From contig JANYJX010000095.1 in NCBI GenBank assembly GCA_025358355.1, positions 1 to 64,000 of the forward strand: 64,000 nt of DNA. The letters are read 5' to 3'. The notes beneath the pieces are model-generated. The model ran no database searches, was not told the DNA's origin, and saw only the letters and a list, made by a program, of their open reading frames with translations. Numbering within the stretch: the stretch's first letter is position 1; the number at the start of each line of letters is the position of its first letter. The DNA comes from Actinomycetes bacterium. Lineage in GTDB: Bacteria; Actinomycetota; Thermoleophilia; Gaiellales; Gaiellaceae. Position numbers and translations under genes: made by a program. Shown here one piece after another: positions 18,367 to 28,226 of this stretch.

Positions 18367-18585
18367 ATGGCCGTCCAGCGTGACACCGTCCAGGTGAGCG
18401 GAATTCGCTGCGAGCGCTGTGTGAATAGGCTTGCGGGCGCGCTCACCGGGCACGACGGGCTCGAGAGCGCAAACGCGAATTTGATGGGCCAGGTGATGCT
18501 CTCGTGGGACGACGAGAAGACCTCGCGCGAGTCCTTGCTCGAGCAGATGGCGCAGGCGGGTTTCCGCGAAATCGCTGTCGTCTGA
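18367..18585 (+). CDS. Heavy-metal-associated (HMA) domain protein
   Basis: A 72-residue stand-alone HMA domain. VQVSGIRCERCVNRLAGALTGHDGL has the metal-binding C-x-x-C in the normal place after the first strand, and the ferredoxin-like fold is complete (VMLSWDDEKTSRESLLEQMAQAGF). Such proteins usually act as copper chaperones. No P-type ATPase lies nearby, and the loop lacks the usual G-M-x-C pattern (GIRC instead), so the metal and role are uncertain. Confidence 0.75.
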   Translation: MAVQRDTVQVSGIRCERCVNRLAGALTGHDGLESANANLMGQVMLSWDDEKTSRESLLEQMAQAGFREIAVV

Positions 18586-18647
18586 GGAATTCGAGCGGAC
18601 GACGCGGCGTTGAGGCCCTCGTCTAGTCGATCGGCTACGGTTGCCGG

Positions 18648-19229
18648 GTGAGCGAGCCCGAGCCAGATTCCACGGGACGACGCATCGCGGGTGAGGCCCG
18701 CAACCGCGTCCGTTTCGAGGAAGAGGCGCTCGAACTCGCCGACCAGGTCTACCGGGTTGCGAGGCGGCTTGTCGGGTCGCGTGAAGAGGCGGAGGATCTG
18801 GTGCAGGACACGTATTCGAGGGCGTTTCGCAGCTGGCAGCAGTACACGCCTGGCACGAACATGCGCGCCTGGCTCCTGCGGATCCTCACGAACCTGAACA
18901 TCGATCGCGGTCGCAAGATCCAACGCTCGCCCGACATGGAGCCGCTCGAGGAAGGCGACTACTTCCTCGCGAACAAGGTTGCCGCGGCGCAGGGTGAGCA
19001 CTCGCTCGAGACCGACAAGGTCGTCGAGCATCTCTCGCAGGACTCGATCGTGAACGCGCTCTCGTCGCTGCAGCACAACTTCCGTGACGTAGTCGTGCTC
19101 GTCGACATCGGCGAGTTCAGCTACGCGGATGCCGCACAGATCCTCGATATACCGATCGGGACGGTAATGTCGCGCTTGCACCGCGGGCGTCGACAGTTGA
19201 AGCAGCAGCTTGCGGAGGAGGCAGCATGA
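18648..19229 (+). CDS. ECF-type RNA polymerase sigma factor (SigR/SigH-like)
   Basis: A 193-residue sigma-70 family factor. Region 2 reads VARRLVGSREEAEDLVQDTYSRAFRSWQQY followed by MRAWLLRILTNLNIDRGRK. Region 4 reads FRDVVVLVDIGEFSYADAAQILDIPIGTVMSRLHRGRRQLKQQL. It starts at GTG 18648. The gene overlaps a ZAS-domain anti-sigma gene by 4 bases, the arrangement of the redox-responsive SigR/RsrA and SigH/RshA pairs of actinobacteria. It probably directs transcription of thiol-oxidative stress genes. The 28-residue N-terminal extension is charged and unremarkable. Confidence 0.92.
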   Translation: MSEPEPDSTGRRIAGEARNRVRFEEEALELADQVYRVARRLVGSREEAEDLVQDTYSRAFRSWQQYTPGTNMRAWLLRILTNLNIDRGRKIQRSPDMEPLEEGDYFLANKVAAAQGEHSLETDKVVEHLSQDSIVNALSSLQHNFRDVVVLVDIGEFSYADAAQILDIPIGTVMSRLHRGRRQLKQQLAEEAA

Positions 19230-19468
19230 GTGGGCCTGGAGATTGCGAGAAGTGCGAGGAACTGCTTCAGGGATTCCTCGACCGCGAGCTCACGGAGGTC
19301 GAGCACGTCGAGGCCGAATTGCATCTCGGCGATTGCGATTACTGCCGGCGGCGCTACAGCTTCGAGGTTTCGCTTCGCCGCTACGTGAAACTGAGTGCGG
19401 CAGAGCGGATGCCGCCCGGGTTGATGGAGCGGCTGACGCAGCTCCGCTCGACCGACGCCTCGCTCTAG
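19226..19468 (+). CDS. Zinc-associated anti-sigma (ZAS) factor, RsrA-like
   Basis: An 80-residue anti-sigma factor translationally coupled to the sigma gene (ATGA). CEKCEELLQGFLDRELTEVEHVEAELHLGDCDYC contains the ZAS motif H-x3-C-x2-C (HLGDCDYC) plus the upstream cysteine pair. In RsrA-type proteins, oxidation of these cysteines releases zinc and frees the sigma factor. It lacks a membrane segment and is therefore a soluble sensor. Its last 4 bases overlap the end of the converging MocA-like gene. Confidence 0.9.
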   Translation: MSGPGDCEKCEELLQGFLDRELTEVEHVEAELHLGDCDYCRRRYSFEVSLRRYVKLSAAERMPPGLMERLTQLRSTDASL

Positions 19469-19992
19469 CGCAGGCGCTCGGGCAGGTCGGCGAGCACGTC
19501 GACGTCGCCGGGCGCGCCTAAGTCGTCGCACGGGACGAGTTGCGGCTCCCGTTCGCGGAGACCTTCGTCGGGGACATCTGCCCACGCCGCGCGGGCGAGT
19601 ACCAGCGGATGGCCGCGGACTCCGCTGTACGACGCGGCCACAAGCTCGCTGCCGCTCGCGTGCCACGCTTCGATCACGCGAGCGACGGCCTCCGGGGCGA
19701 GATCCGGGCCGTCGGCGAGCACGACGACTGCTGCCTCGATCTCCGGCGCGAGTGCCGCCAACCCACTGCGCAGCGACGCGCCTGGCCCGCGTTCCCACTC
19801 GGCACAGTGGACGAGCCTCACGTTGCCTTGTGTTTCAGCAACACAAGGCAACACGTGAGCGCCCGCGACGACGACGATCTCGGCGACCGGAGCCGTGCTC
19901 AGGCGGGCGAGAACCTCGCCGAGCAGGAGCTGTTGCTTCGGCGCGCCAAAGCGTGTCGCGGCGCCGGCGGCGAGAACGATGGCGCCGATCAC
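19465..19992 (-). CDS. MobA/MocA-like nucleotidyltransferase
   Basis: A 175-residue NTP_transf_3 protein. VIGAIVLAAGAATRFGAPKQQLLLG is the nucleotide-binding LAAGxSxRxGxxK signature. VVLADGPDLAPEAVARVI carries the metal-binding aspartates, and YSGVRGHPLVLARAAW matches the MocA/MobA G-x-x-G-H-P region. These enzymes transfer CMP or GMP to molybdopterin, which would suit CO dehydrogenase-type molybdoenzymes; no such enzyme lies in the window. The GTG start overlaps the stop of the cyclophilin gene, so the two are coupled. The substrate is inferred. Confidence 0.8.
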   Translation of the reverse strand: MIGAIVLAAGAATRFGAPKQQLLLGEVLARLSTAPVAEIVVVAGAHVLPCVAETQGNVRLVHCAEWERGPGASLRSGLAALAPEIEAAVVVLADGPDLAPEAVARVIEAWHASGSELVAASYSGVRGHPLVLARAAWADVPDEGLREREPQLVPCDDLGAPGDVDVLADLPERLR

Positions 19993-20597
19993 CGCGAGGC
20001 GGCGGTGACGTGCTGGACAACGACGATCCGTGTGGGAGCGCCGTTCGGGTCGGTCGCGTCGCCAAACTCGCCGATCTTGTCGACGACGCTCATGCCGCTC
20101 GTCACCTTCCCGACGACCGCGTAATCGGGAGGTAGCGACGGCGCGGCGCCGGTCATCACGAAGAACTGCGATCCCGCCGCGCCTCGCGGTTCGGAGCCTG
20201 TCTTCGCCATTGCGACGATGCCCTTCACGTAACGAGTGCTGCTCGGCGGCGTGTCGATTGTCGTGTAGCCGGGGCCGCCGTTGCCGGACTGCGTCGGGTC
20301 GCCGCCCTGGATCACGAACCCGGGGACGATGCGGTGGAAGATCGTGTTGTCGAAGTAGCCGCGCTTCGCGAGCGCGACAAGCGACGCCGCGGCGCGTGGC
20401 GACACCCGCGGCTCGAGCGCGACGATGAATGTGCCGCGGTCGGTCGCGAACGTCAGCGTCCACTGTTTCGACGCGTCGAGTTGCGCGGTTGGCGGCTTCA
20501 GTGTTTCGGGCGCGCGCGGAGCTAGTGCGGTGGCCTTCTTCCCGCCGCCGCAACCCGCGGCGACTAGGACAACCAGGAGGAGAGCGAGGCGCCGCAT
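19989..20597 (-). CDS. Cyclophilin-type peptidyl-prolyl isomerase lipoprotein
   Basis: A 202-residue PPIase. The N-terminal signal MRRLALLLVVLVAAGCGGG has a lipobox (VAAGC), so it is expected to be a lipoprotein outside the membrane. The catalytic core shows FHRIVPGFVIQGGDPTQSG (with the catalytic arginine), GSQFFVMTGAAPSLPPDYAVVGKV, and a complete C-terminal strand. It probably assists folding of exported proteins. It overlaps the downstream MocA-like gene by 4 bases although the functions seem unrelated. Confidence 0.9.
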   Translation of the reverse strand: MRRLALLLVVLVAAGCGGGKKATALAPRAPETLKPPTAQLDASKQWTLTFATDRGTFIVALEPRVSPRAAASLVALAKRGYFDNTIFHRIVPGFVIQGGDPTQSGNGGPGYTTIDTPPSSTRYVKGIVAMAKTGSEPRGAAGSQFFVMTGAAPSLPPDYAVVGKVTSGMSVVDKIGEFGDATDPNGAPTRIVVVQHVTAASR

Positions 20598-20598
20598 C

Positions 20599-21747
20599 TC
20601 AGGCGTGAGCCGTCACCGCGAGGATGTCGGACAGGTGGACGAGAGCGAACGCCGTGCGGCCGATCATGTTGCGCTCGGTTTCGTCGTCGATCTCGCGCGA
20701 CGCGGTCCACAGTTCCTGAGCCGTCGTAAGCAGCTCATGGATCTGTGCGGAGAGCTCCGGGAAGCCGTCCTTCTCTTGCGCCGCGTTGATCGCCAGGCCG
20801 AGAGCTCCGATTGCATCGCCTTGCCGGAGCCAGAACAGGGGCGTCGCCATCGAGAGGTACTGGTGGATCCGTGCGAAGGTCATCGGCTGCGAAAGCGTCG
20901 CGATCCCGACCGGCTCCGTCAGCACCGGCTGCGGCTCCTGGCGGATGAGGCGCTGGGCGCTCTCGCCAAGCAGCAGGCGAAGGGCGTCGTTTCCCCAGCC
21001 GGACGCGCGCGCGGCGCGGAGTGTGAGCAGCAGCGAGTTCGGTTGCCGCCCGTACGGGTAGTCGGACGCGTAGAGCATCTGCTCGGGCGAGACCTGGCGC
21101 AGCAGATCGAGCAGGTCGATCGCGCTCCAGACCGAGGTGTCGAAGTAGACACCGGGGACGCCAGCAAAGCGGCCGGCTAGGCCAGCCATGTCGGCGATAC
21201 CGGCGTGCGCGATGATCAGCCGCACTCCCGCGTGGCGTTCGACGAGGGCGGCGAGGTGGTCCGCGATCGGCGGCAGACCGCGGCCGCCATGGATCAGGAT
21301 CGGGACATCGCGCTCGACTGCGAGGGCAAAGATCGGCTCGAGGCGCTCGTCGCCGACCGAGAACTTCTGCGCGCGTGGGTGCAGCTTGATGCCGCGCGCG
21401 CCGAGGTCGAGGCAGCGCACGGCCTCGGCGAGCGGCTCTGCGTCGAGATCGAGGCGGACGAAGGGAATGAGCTTGCCGCCTGAACGCTCCGCGAACGCGA
21501 GCGTCCGGTCGTTCGGCACGCGGAACCCGGGCTCGCGGTCGTGCTCGTCCATGCAGAACATGAACGCGCCGCCGAAACCGTGCGTCGTGAGTATCCCGGT
21601 GAGCTCGTCGTAGCGCGCGGCCATCCCGTCGATGTCGTTGCCGAGGTGGGTGTGGGCGTCAAAGAGAGTGGCGCCGGAGGGGAGCTCAGCCCGGGTCGTT
21701 GCTGCGAACTCGTCAAGCAGCCGGCGCGCGCGGTCGAGAGCATCCAT
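20599..21747 (-). CDS. Amidohydrolase family (Amidohydro_2) metal-dependent hydrolase
   Basis: A 382-residue TIM-barrel protein. The first metal motif is LFDAHTHLGNDIDG; RGIKLHPRAQKF, ILIHGGRG, LIIAHAGIADM and MLYASDYPYGRQ supply further ligands in the usual order. These fit the ACMSD/TIM-barrel fold group that performs hydrolysis or non-oxidative decarboxylation. The last ~110 residues (after RLIRQEPQPVL) form an extra helical domain that I do not recognise. The substrate is unknown. It ends 1 base from the cyclophilin gene start region and may be co-transcribed with it. Confidence 0.8.
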   Translation of the reverse strand: MDALDRARRLLDEFAATTRAELPSGATLFDAHTHLGNDIDGMAARYDELTGILTTHGFGGAFMFCMDEHDREPGFRVPNDRTLAFAERSGGKLIPFVRLDLDAEPLAEAVRCLDLGARGIKLHPRAQKFSVGDERLEPIFALAVERDVPILIHGGRGLPPIADHLAALVERHAGVRLIIAHAGIADMAGLAGRFAGVPGVYFDTSVWSAIDLLDLLRQVSPEQMLYASDYPYGRQPNSLLLTLRAARASGWGNDALRLLLGESAQRLIRQEPQPVLTEPVGIATLSQPMTFARIHQYLSMATPLFWLRQGDAIGALGLAINAAQEKDGFPELSAQIHELLTTAQELWTASREIDDETERNMIGRTAFALVHLSDILAVTAHA

Positions 21748-21803
21748 GCGCCGAGTCTACGCACGGGCTGCGGCTGCTTGGCGCGGCTCGATGAACGCGG
21801 CGA

Positions 21804-22277
21804 TCACATTCGTCTAAGGCGGCCAGCCATGGCAACCAAGATGGTTGCAACGTTCCCCAGAAGCGACACGCCGATACACATCATGGCGATCAGGCCTAGT
21901 CCGAGGCGCAGCTCCCTGGGAACCTGCCCAGGGAAGTACAGCGGGGCGACGGTTGCGAGAGCAAAGAGCCAAAGCCAGAGATCGAACCTGTCGATCGAGG
22001 CGGACAGGCGATTGTTCGCGGGGTCGCTGGCAACCTCGGGGCGATCGTCGTCGTCCGACACCATCGATGATTCCTTGCGTGTTCGGAAGCGCCGTACCAG
22101 CCGCCGCGGGTCACCGCTGAGACCGAGTGCGAGAAGCACAACGGCGGCGATGCCTCGTGAGGGGTGTTCCCAAAGTCGTGGCCAGGTGGTCTTCGCGAAG
22201 CCAATCCCGACGGCACACAGACCGATCTGAAGGACGCGCTGAAAGAGCCGCTGATAGCCGGGCGTGTCTTCTGCCAT
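21804..22277 (-). CDS. Hypothetical membrane protein
   Basis: A 157-residue protein with three or four hydrophobic stretches: LQIGLCAVGIGFA, IAAVVLLALGL, DLWLWLFALATVAPLYF and LGLGLIAMMCIGVSLLGNVATILVAM. A charged arginine-rich loop with DDDDRPEV lies in the middle. ATG 22277 is preferred to the 22319 start because the latter overlaps the carboxypeptidase gene and adds only basic residues. No family was recognised. It may be co-transcribed with the upstream M32 peptidase. Confidence 0.6.
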   Translation of the reverse strand: MAEDTPGYQRLFQRVLQIGLCAVGIGFAKTTWPRLWEHPSRGIAAVVLLALGLSGDPRRLVRRFRTRKESSMVSDDDDRPEVASDPANNRLSASIDRFDLWLWLFALATVAPLYFPGQVPRELRLGLGLIAMMCIGVSLLGNVATILVAMAGRLRRM

Positions 22278-22290
22278 ATCCCGGCTCAGT

Positions 22291-23781
22291 CTAGGTCGAG
22301 AGCGAGGTGACCTTCTCACGCAGGTAGGCGAGATACGGCTGCGGGTCGATGTCGCCCAACCCCGTCAACCGCTCGAGGGTCTCGCGCGGTGAGAGCTTGC
22401 GGCCGAGCGAGTACAGGTTCTCGCGCAGCCACTCGGCGAGCTGGCGCGCGTCCCCCGCGGCGAGCTGCGCGTCGAGATCCGGCAGCGCCTCGCGCACCGT
22501 CGCCCAGATCTGCAGCGAGATGACGTTGCCGAGCGCGTAGGTCGGGAAGTAGCCGATCCCGCCGCCCGACCAGTGGACGTCCTGCAGCACGCCATGGCCG
22601 TTGTCGGGCACGTCGACGCCGAGGAACTCCTTCATCTTTGCATCCCAGATCTCTGGCAGATCCTCGAGCGCAATCGTGCCCGCGATCAGCTCCTGCTCCA
22701 GCTCGAAGCGCAGAATGATGTGCAGGCTGTAGGTCGTCTCGTCGGCGTCGACGCGGATCAGCCCGGGCTCGGCGCGGTTGATCGCGCGCAAGAAGTCGTC
22801 CAGCGAGATAGCGCCGAGCTGCTTCGGGAACGCCTCCTGCAGCGGGCCGTACCAGTGCGTCCAGAACGGCCGGCCGCGGCCGACGAGGTTCTCCCAGGTG
22901 CGGCTCTGCGACTCGTTCAGCCCGAGCGATGGCGAGTTGGCGAGCGGCGTCCGCAGCAGCGACGACGCGATGCCGTGCGCGTAGAGGCCATGGCCCGCCT
23001 CGTGGAGCGTCGACCAGATCGACTCGAGGTCGTCGTCGCGATAGCGGGTTGTGAGCCGCACGTCACGGTTCGAGAACGACGTGCAGAACGGGTGCGCGGT
23101 CGGGTCGAGGCGCCACGAGCCGTCTTCGAAGCCGAGCGTCGGCAGGATTCGCTCCGCGAACGCGCGCTGCGCATCGACGGGGAAATCGCCGTGCAGGAAC
23201 GACGCGTCGACCTGCGGCGCGGCCGCGACGAGCGCGGTGAGCGCCGGCCGGAGAACATCGAAGACGGCCTTCACCTCGGTCGTCGTCATGCCGGGCTCGT
23301 AGTCGTCGAGCAGCGCGGTGTACGGGGAATCGCTCCACTCGAAGCACTCGGCGTAGCGGCGCTTCAGCTCCACGTTGGTGCGCAGGTACGGCAGGAACGC
23401 GGCGAAGTCGGACGTCCGGCGCGCCTCGACCCAGGCGTGGTGGCCGCGTGCCGCCTCGCGCGTCATCTCGACCTCGAGCTCGGTCGGTACGCGGCTGGCC
23501 TTGTCCCAGTCGCGCTTCGTCACGCGGATCAAGCTCGCTTCGTCGGAGTCGTACGCGAGCGATTCGCCGTACGGTGCGAGCTTGTCGAGCAGCCTGCCGA
23601 GCTCGGCATCGGTGAAGGCATCGTGCGCGATCCGGCCGAGTGTGGCCTGTGCTTCGGCGCGCGCTTCGGTGCCAAGCGGCGGCATCGTGACGCGCTGATC
23701 CCAGCCGAGGACGCCCTGCACCTTGTGGAGGTCGCCGATCTCGGCGAGTCGCTGCTTGAGGTCTGCGAATGCTGTTTCCAT
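22291..23781 (-). CDS. Metallocarboxypeptidase of family M32 (Taq type)
   Basis: A 496-residue zinc peptidase. STLHEAGHGLYAHGI is the HExxH zinc motif. Other M32 signatures are DQRVTMPPLGTEARAEA near the N-terminus, LTTRYRDDDLES, GLNESQSRTWENLVGRG with the third-ligand glutamate, and VDADETTYSLHIILRFELE. It removes C-terminal residues from peptides in the cytoplasm. ATG 23781 was chosen because the 22 residues before it in the longer ORF show no similarity to the family and read into the acsA promoter. It is divergent from acsA with a 43-base gap. Confidence 0.92.
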   Translation of the reverse strand: METAFADLKQRLAEIGDLHKVQGVLGWDQRVTMPPLGTEARAEAQATLGRIAHDAFTDAELGRLLDKLAPYGESLAYDSDEASLIRVTKRDWDKASRVPTELEVEMTREAARGHHAWVEARRTSDFAAFLPYLRTNVELKRRYAECFEWSDSPYTALLDDYEPGMTTTEVKAVFDVLRPALTALVAAAPQVDASFLHGDFPVDAQRAFAERILPTLGFEDGSWRLDPTAHPFCTSFSNRDVRLTTRYRDDDLESIWSTLHEAGHGLYAHGIASSLLRTPLANSPSLGLNESQSRTWENLVGRGRPFWTHWYGPLQEAFPKQLGAISLDDFLRAINRAEPGLIRVDADETTYSLHIILRFELEQELIAGTIALEDLPEIWDAKMKEFLGVDVPDNGHGVLQDVHWSGGGIGYFPTYALGNVISLQIWATVREALPDLDAQLAAGDARQLAEWLRENLYSLGRKLSPRETLERLTGLGDIDPQPYLAYLREKVTSLST

Positions 23782-23824
23782 GGTGGAGGAGCCTACCGCC
23801 GAGGCCGCGGTAGGATCGCCGCCA

Positions 23825-25768
<1,944 letters not shown>

Positions 25769-25843
25769 CTCAGGCGAAGCCACCGCCGCGCACCGGTTCT
25801 CGGCGTGCATGACTTGAGCCCCAGGCGGCTCTAGACTCCGCGA

Positions 25844-26380
25844 GTGGCGATGACCGTTCGAGATGCGACCGAGGAGGACGCCGGCGGCATCGCCCTGTTG
25901 AGTCGGCAGAACGCCGCCTACTACGCAACGCTCGCTCCCGAGCGGTTCAAACTCCCCGACGAAGACGGCCTCGTCGACTTCATCCGGGAAGACGAGGAGT
26001 GGCGAGTTCGTGCTGACACGATTGCCCTTGTTGCCGAGGTCGATGGGGAGGTCGCCGGCTACCTAGAAGCCAGCCTGCAACCTCCGCTCGACTCAGCTCG
26101 CTGGCAATCACCGCGTGACCTCGCTGAGACCCGACTCTTCATCAACCTTGTAGGCATGGCGGACGCATACAAGCGCAAGGGCATCGCGACCCAACTCGTC
26201 GAAGCTGCCGAGGAGTGGGGTCGTTCTCAGGGTGCATCCGTCGCGATCTGCGACACGTTCATTGGTAGCCCTCTCTCGATGCCGTTCTGGGAACAACGAA
26301 TGAAGTACGAGCGGCAAGCGGTCATCTTCCGAAAGCCCCTGTGCGGAGGGGCATCCAGGCCGTCAAGAGGACATCTCTAA
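25844..26380 (+). CDS. GNAT family N-acetyltransferase
   Basis: A 178-residue acetyltransferase. The beta-4 strand FINLVGMADAYKRKGIATQLVEAAEEWGRSQGA contains the acetyl-CoA pyrophosphate-binding (R/Q)xxGxA pattern. MTVRDATEEDAGGIALLSRQ is the typical N-terminal strand and helix, and MPFWEQRMKYERQAVIFRKPL a usual end. The substrate is unknown. It starts at GTG 25844 and stands alone between acsA and the IS-disrupted region. Its codon use is a little less GC-biased than its neighbours, so recent acquisition is possible. Confidence 0.8.
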   Translation: MAMTVRDATEEDAGGIALLSRQNAAYYATLAPERFKLPDEDGLVDFIREDEEWRVRADTIALVAEVDGEVAGYLEASLQPPLDSARWQSPRDLAETRLFINLVGMADAYKRKGIATQLVEAAEEWGRSQGASVAICDTFIGSPLSMPFWEQRMKYERQAVIFRKPLCGGASRPSRGHL

Positions 26381-26434
26381 ACATTTGCAAAGGCTGCCGT
26401 GGTGCTGCAGGCGGTCCCATTCATGCGTGCTGTC

Positions 26435-26554
26435 CTACGCCGGGAAGTCGGCTCGCGCCGTGAAACGCTTGCGCAGGCTCACCTGCTCCCTTCGGGAAAC
26501 CCGTGCCGCCGCTAGGAGCAGCGGAATCAATGTGAGTGTTAGCACGGGGCCGAC
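26435..26554 (-). pseudogene. Probable 3' fragment of a membrane-protein gene cut by the IS3 element
   Basis: Reading the minus strand away from the IS end gives an open frame of 39 codons: a hydrophobic segment VGPVLTLTLIPLLLAAARVS, then a basic tail, then TAG at 26435-26437. The membrane segment plus basic tail would suit the end of the gene whose beginning lies on the other side of the insertion (27874-28159). The link is an inference from position, strand and hydrophobicity. Confidence 0.4.
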
Positions 26555-27444
26555 TGACCTGCTCCCCGCCCGAGTTGACAGGTTAGGCCGCCTGTTTTTG
26601 GTGTTCGGGTAGATCCTCCCAGGGTACGGGCGACCTCGTGGGGCGTCCGGTAGTTCAGCCCCGAGTGGGGGCGGTGGTGGTAGCGGTCGACGTAGCCGCC
26701 GATCCCTTGGCGGGCCTGGTCGAGGGTCTCGTATTCGTTCAGCCAGACCTCCCGTTCTTTCAGTTTCCCGAACCAGGATTCGATGAAGGCCTGGCTCTCG
26801 GGGTCGCGATGGCCGCCTCGGCGGTGCCGGATCCCGAGCTCGGCCAGCTTCGCACGGAAGCGGCGGGCGGTGAAGGCGGAGCCGTTGTCGCTGCCGAGCA
26901 CGAGCTCGCCCGCTTGGATGCCGTGGACCGCGGCCGCTTGTTCGACGACGGTGATCGCTTCGTCGGCGCGGCAGCGCAGCTCGAGCTGCCAGGCGACGAT
27001 CTCACGGGTGCAGCAGTCGATGATCGCGTTCAAGTAGCAGCAGCCGTGCTCGGCGACCCAGATCGAAGTCATGTCGAGCTGCCAGAGCTGCCGCGGCCGT
27101 TCGACCCGGAAGAAGCCGGGCCGCTTGCGCCGCTCGAGCGGGCGGCGACGCTGGATCAGCTTGCGCTCCCGCATCACCCGCAACACCCGCTTGCGGTTGA
27201 CCGCGACGCCCAGCCGGCGGCGGACGAACGCGCAGACCATCCGGTAGCCGTCGGTCTGGTTCGCGATCGCCTCCTCGACGATCGCCTGCTCGACCGGATC
27301 GGTGGCCGGCCACCGCTGGGGTGCTGCTCTCGGGGTCGGCGTCCGGTAGAGCGCCTGCCGACTCACCTGAAGGACGCGCGCCACCGCCGCGAGGGCGTAG
27401 CCCTCGGCGACCAGTCGGCGGGACCGGGCGACGCGCACGCTCAC
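26539..27444 (-). CDS. IS3-family transposase OrfB (DDE integrase domain)
   Basis: A 301-residue transposase catalytic subunit. Region ARSRRLVAEGYALAAVARVLQVSRQALYR is an HTH, ERKLIQRRRPLERR the linker. The rve integrase domain carries the DDE triad in WQLDMTSIWV, LGSDNGSAF and QAFIESWFGKLKE. The GTG start at 27444 overlaps the orfA stop, and a -1 frameshift upstream would fuse the two products. The frame has no stop inside the left inverted repeat and ends at TAA 26539-26541, outside the element by my boundary, so the last residues are supplied by host DNA. The protein appears intact and could be active. Confidence 0.88.
   Translation of the reverse strand: MSVRVARSRRLVAEGYALAAVARVLQVSRQALYRTPTPRAAPQRWPATDPVEQAIVEEAIANQTDGYRMVCAFVRRRLGVAVNRKRVLRVMRERKLIQRRRPLERRKRPGFFRVERPRQLWQLDMTSIWVAEHGCCYLNAIIDCCTREIVAWQLELRCRADEAITVVEQAAAVHGIQAGELVLGSDNGSAFTARRFRAKLAELGIRHRRGGHRDPESQAFIESWFGKLKEREVWLNEYETLDQARQGIGGYVDRYHHRPHSGLNYRTPHEVARTLGGSTRTPKTGGLTCQLGRGAGQSAPC
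26555..26586. repeat. Left terminal inverted repeat of the IS3 element
   Basis: TGACCTGCTCCCCGCCCGAG followed by TTGACAGGTTAG. It matches the right end (27841-27873, read on the minus strand) in TG-CC-GCTCCCCG and GTTGAC-GGT with a few mismatches and one gap. Confidence 0.65.
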
Positions 27445-27746
27445 TCCCAGCCCGCCAAGGCTTTTCCCGCGATCTCCAGCTCGTACGTTTTCTTGCCGAG
27501 CGTCCGCTCCAGCTCGGCGATCTTGCGTCGCAGCTGCCGCCCGCCATGGCGTTGTTCCTTGCCCGCGAACCGCTCCCGGCCCCCCTCCAGCAGCTGATCG
27601 CGCCAACCGTAGTAGAGCGTCTCCGAGATCCCGTGCTCGCGGCAGACCTCCCTCATGCTGCGGTCGCCACGCAACCCGGCCAGCACGATCTCCAACTTCT
27701 GCTGCGCCGTCCAACTCCGGTACTTCCTCTGCTCGCTCAACCCCAT
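27441..27746 (-). CDS. IS3-family transposase OrfA (HTH domain)
   Basis: A 101-residue protein with the HTH_Tnp_1 domain: KYRSWTAQQKLEIVLAGLRGDRSMREVCREHGISETLYYGWRDQLLEG. A predicted leucine-zipper/coiled coil follows (LRRKIAELERTLGKKTYELEIAGKAL). Alone it binds the inverted repeats; fused to OrfB by frameshifting it gives the active transposase in characterised IS3 elements. ATG 27746 lies about 130 bases inside the right end. Confidence 0.88.
   Translation of the reverse strand: MGLSEQRKYRSWTAQQKLEIVLAGLRGDRSMREVCREHGISETLYYGWRDQLLEGGRERFAGKEQRHGGRQLRRKIAELERTLGKKTYELEIAGKALAGWE
27462..27468 (-). promoter_or_regulatory. Candidate -1 ribosomal slippery heptamer in the orfA/orfB overlap
   Basis: On the minus strand the sequence is GGGAAAA, read in the orfA frame as G GGA AAA. 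This is the X XXY YYZ form that allows tandem -1 slippage to GGG AAA, which is the orfB frame. It lies about 20 bases before the orfA stop. Function is inferred by analogy with other IS3 elements. Confidence 0.55.
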
Positions 27747-27840
27747 TCTCCTTCCCGGTCGAGCGGCCCATCCCGAGCCAGCCGCCGGACAATCCCTCCG
27801 GCGCTACGCGCCTCCGGGACTGCCCGGCGCACCAACCCAA

Positions 27841-27873
27841 CTACCCGTCAACACGGGACCGGGGAGCGGGGCA
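27841..27873. repeat. Right terminal inverted repeat of the IS3 element
   Basis: Read inward on the minus strand it is TGCCCCGCTCCCCGGTCCCG then TGTTGACGGGTAG. It pairs with the left repeat over two blocks, GCTCCCCG and GTTGAC-GGT. Confidence 0.65.
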
Positions 27874-28159
27874 TTGTCGTCTCGCGCGCCGGACGTAACG
27901 GCGTCCCCGGCCAGCACGACGGCGGTTCCAACGAACCAATAGATCGTATCCCGAGTTCTCTCGCCGCGACTATGAGCGCGGCCGAATACAGAAGTGCTGA
28001 CCCAAAGAGCAGTAGAAGCTTCCGGTGGGCGAGCGTCCGGAGGACGGCAAACACCGACCCCGCGATGCCTCGGAAATCCTTGTAGAGGACGAATAGCAGC
28101 ATCACGACCGCCCAGAGAAGGATCGCATCCTCGCCACTATTCAGGAAGTCTGGAGGCAC
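27874..28159 (-). pseudogene. 5' fragment of a membrane-protein gene disrupted by the IS and a frame change
   Basis: From ATG 28159 the protein reads MPPDFLNSGEDAILLWAVVM and contains strong membrane segments (LWAVVMLLFVLYKDF and LLLLFGSALLYSAALIVAARELG). At about 27950 the frame stops looking like a membrane protein. A different frame continues with DTIYWFVGTAVVLAGDAVTSG up to the IS end, so a small deletion or frameshift seems to precede the insertion. I do not recognise the family. Inactivation is well supported by the insertion. The exact original sequence is not. Confidence 0.55.
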
Positions 28160-28226
28160 TCAGCCAGAGTAGAAGGCCCACCGGTCGCCCTCACTCTCAC
28201 AGTCAGGTCTTGCAGTGCCACACCCA

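Larger units (their letters stand above)
26555..27873 (-). mobile_element. IS3-family insertion sequence with two overlapping transposase frames
   Basis: A ~1.32 kb element bounded by imperfect inverted repeats and carrying orfA and orfB on the minus strand. The left end reads TGACCTGCTCCCCG and the right end, read inward on the other strand, reads TGCCCCGCTCCCCG. Each is followed by a block containing GTTGACRGGT. Ends begin TG and finish CA as in the IS3 family. I cannot see a 3-5 base target duplication: the left flank is CGAC, the right flank TTGT. This suggests a deletion next to the element or slightly misplaced ends. Confidence 0.8.

Noticed and set aside
26385-26612. A 75-residue plus-strand ORF left of the IS
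   Set aside because: It crosses the IS boundary and has no protein-like pattern; the minus strand reads as a membrane segment instead.
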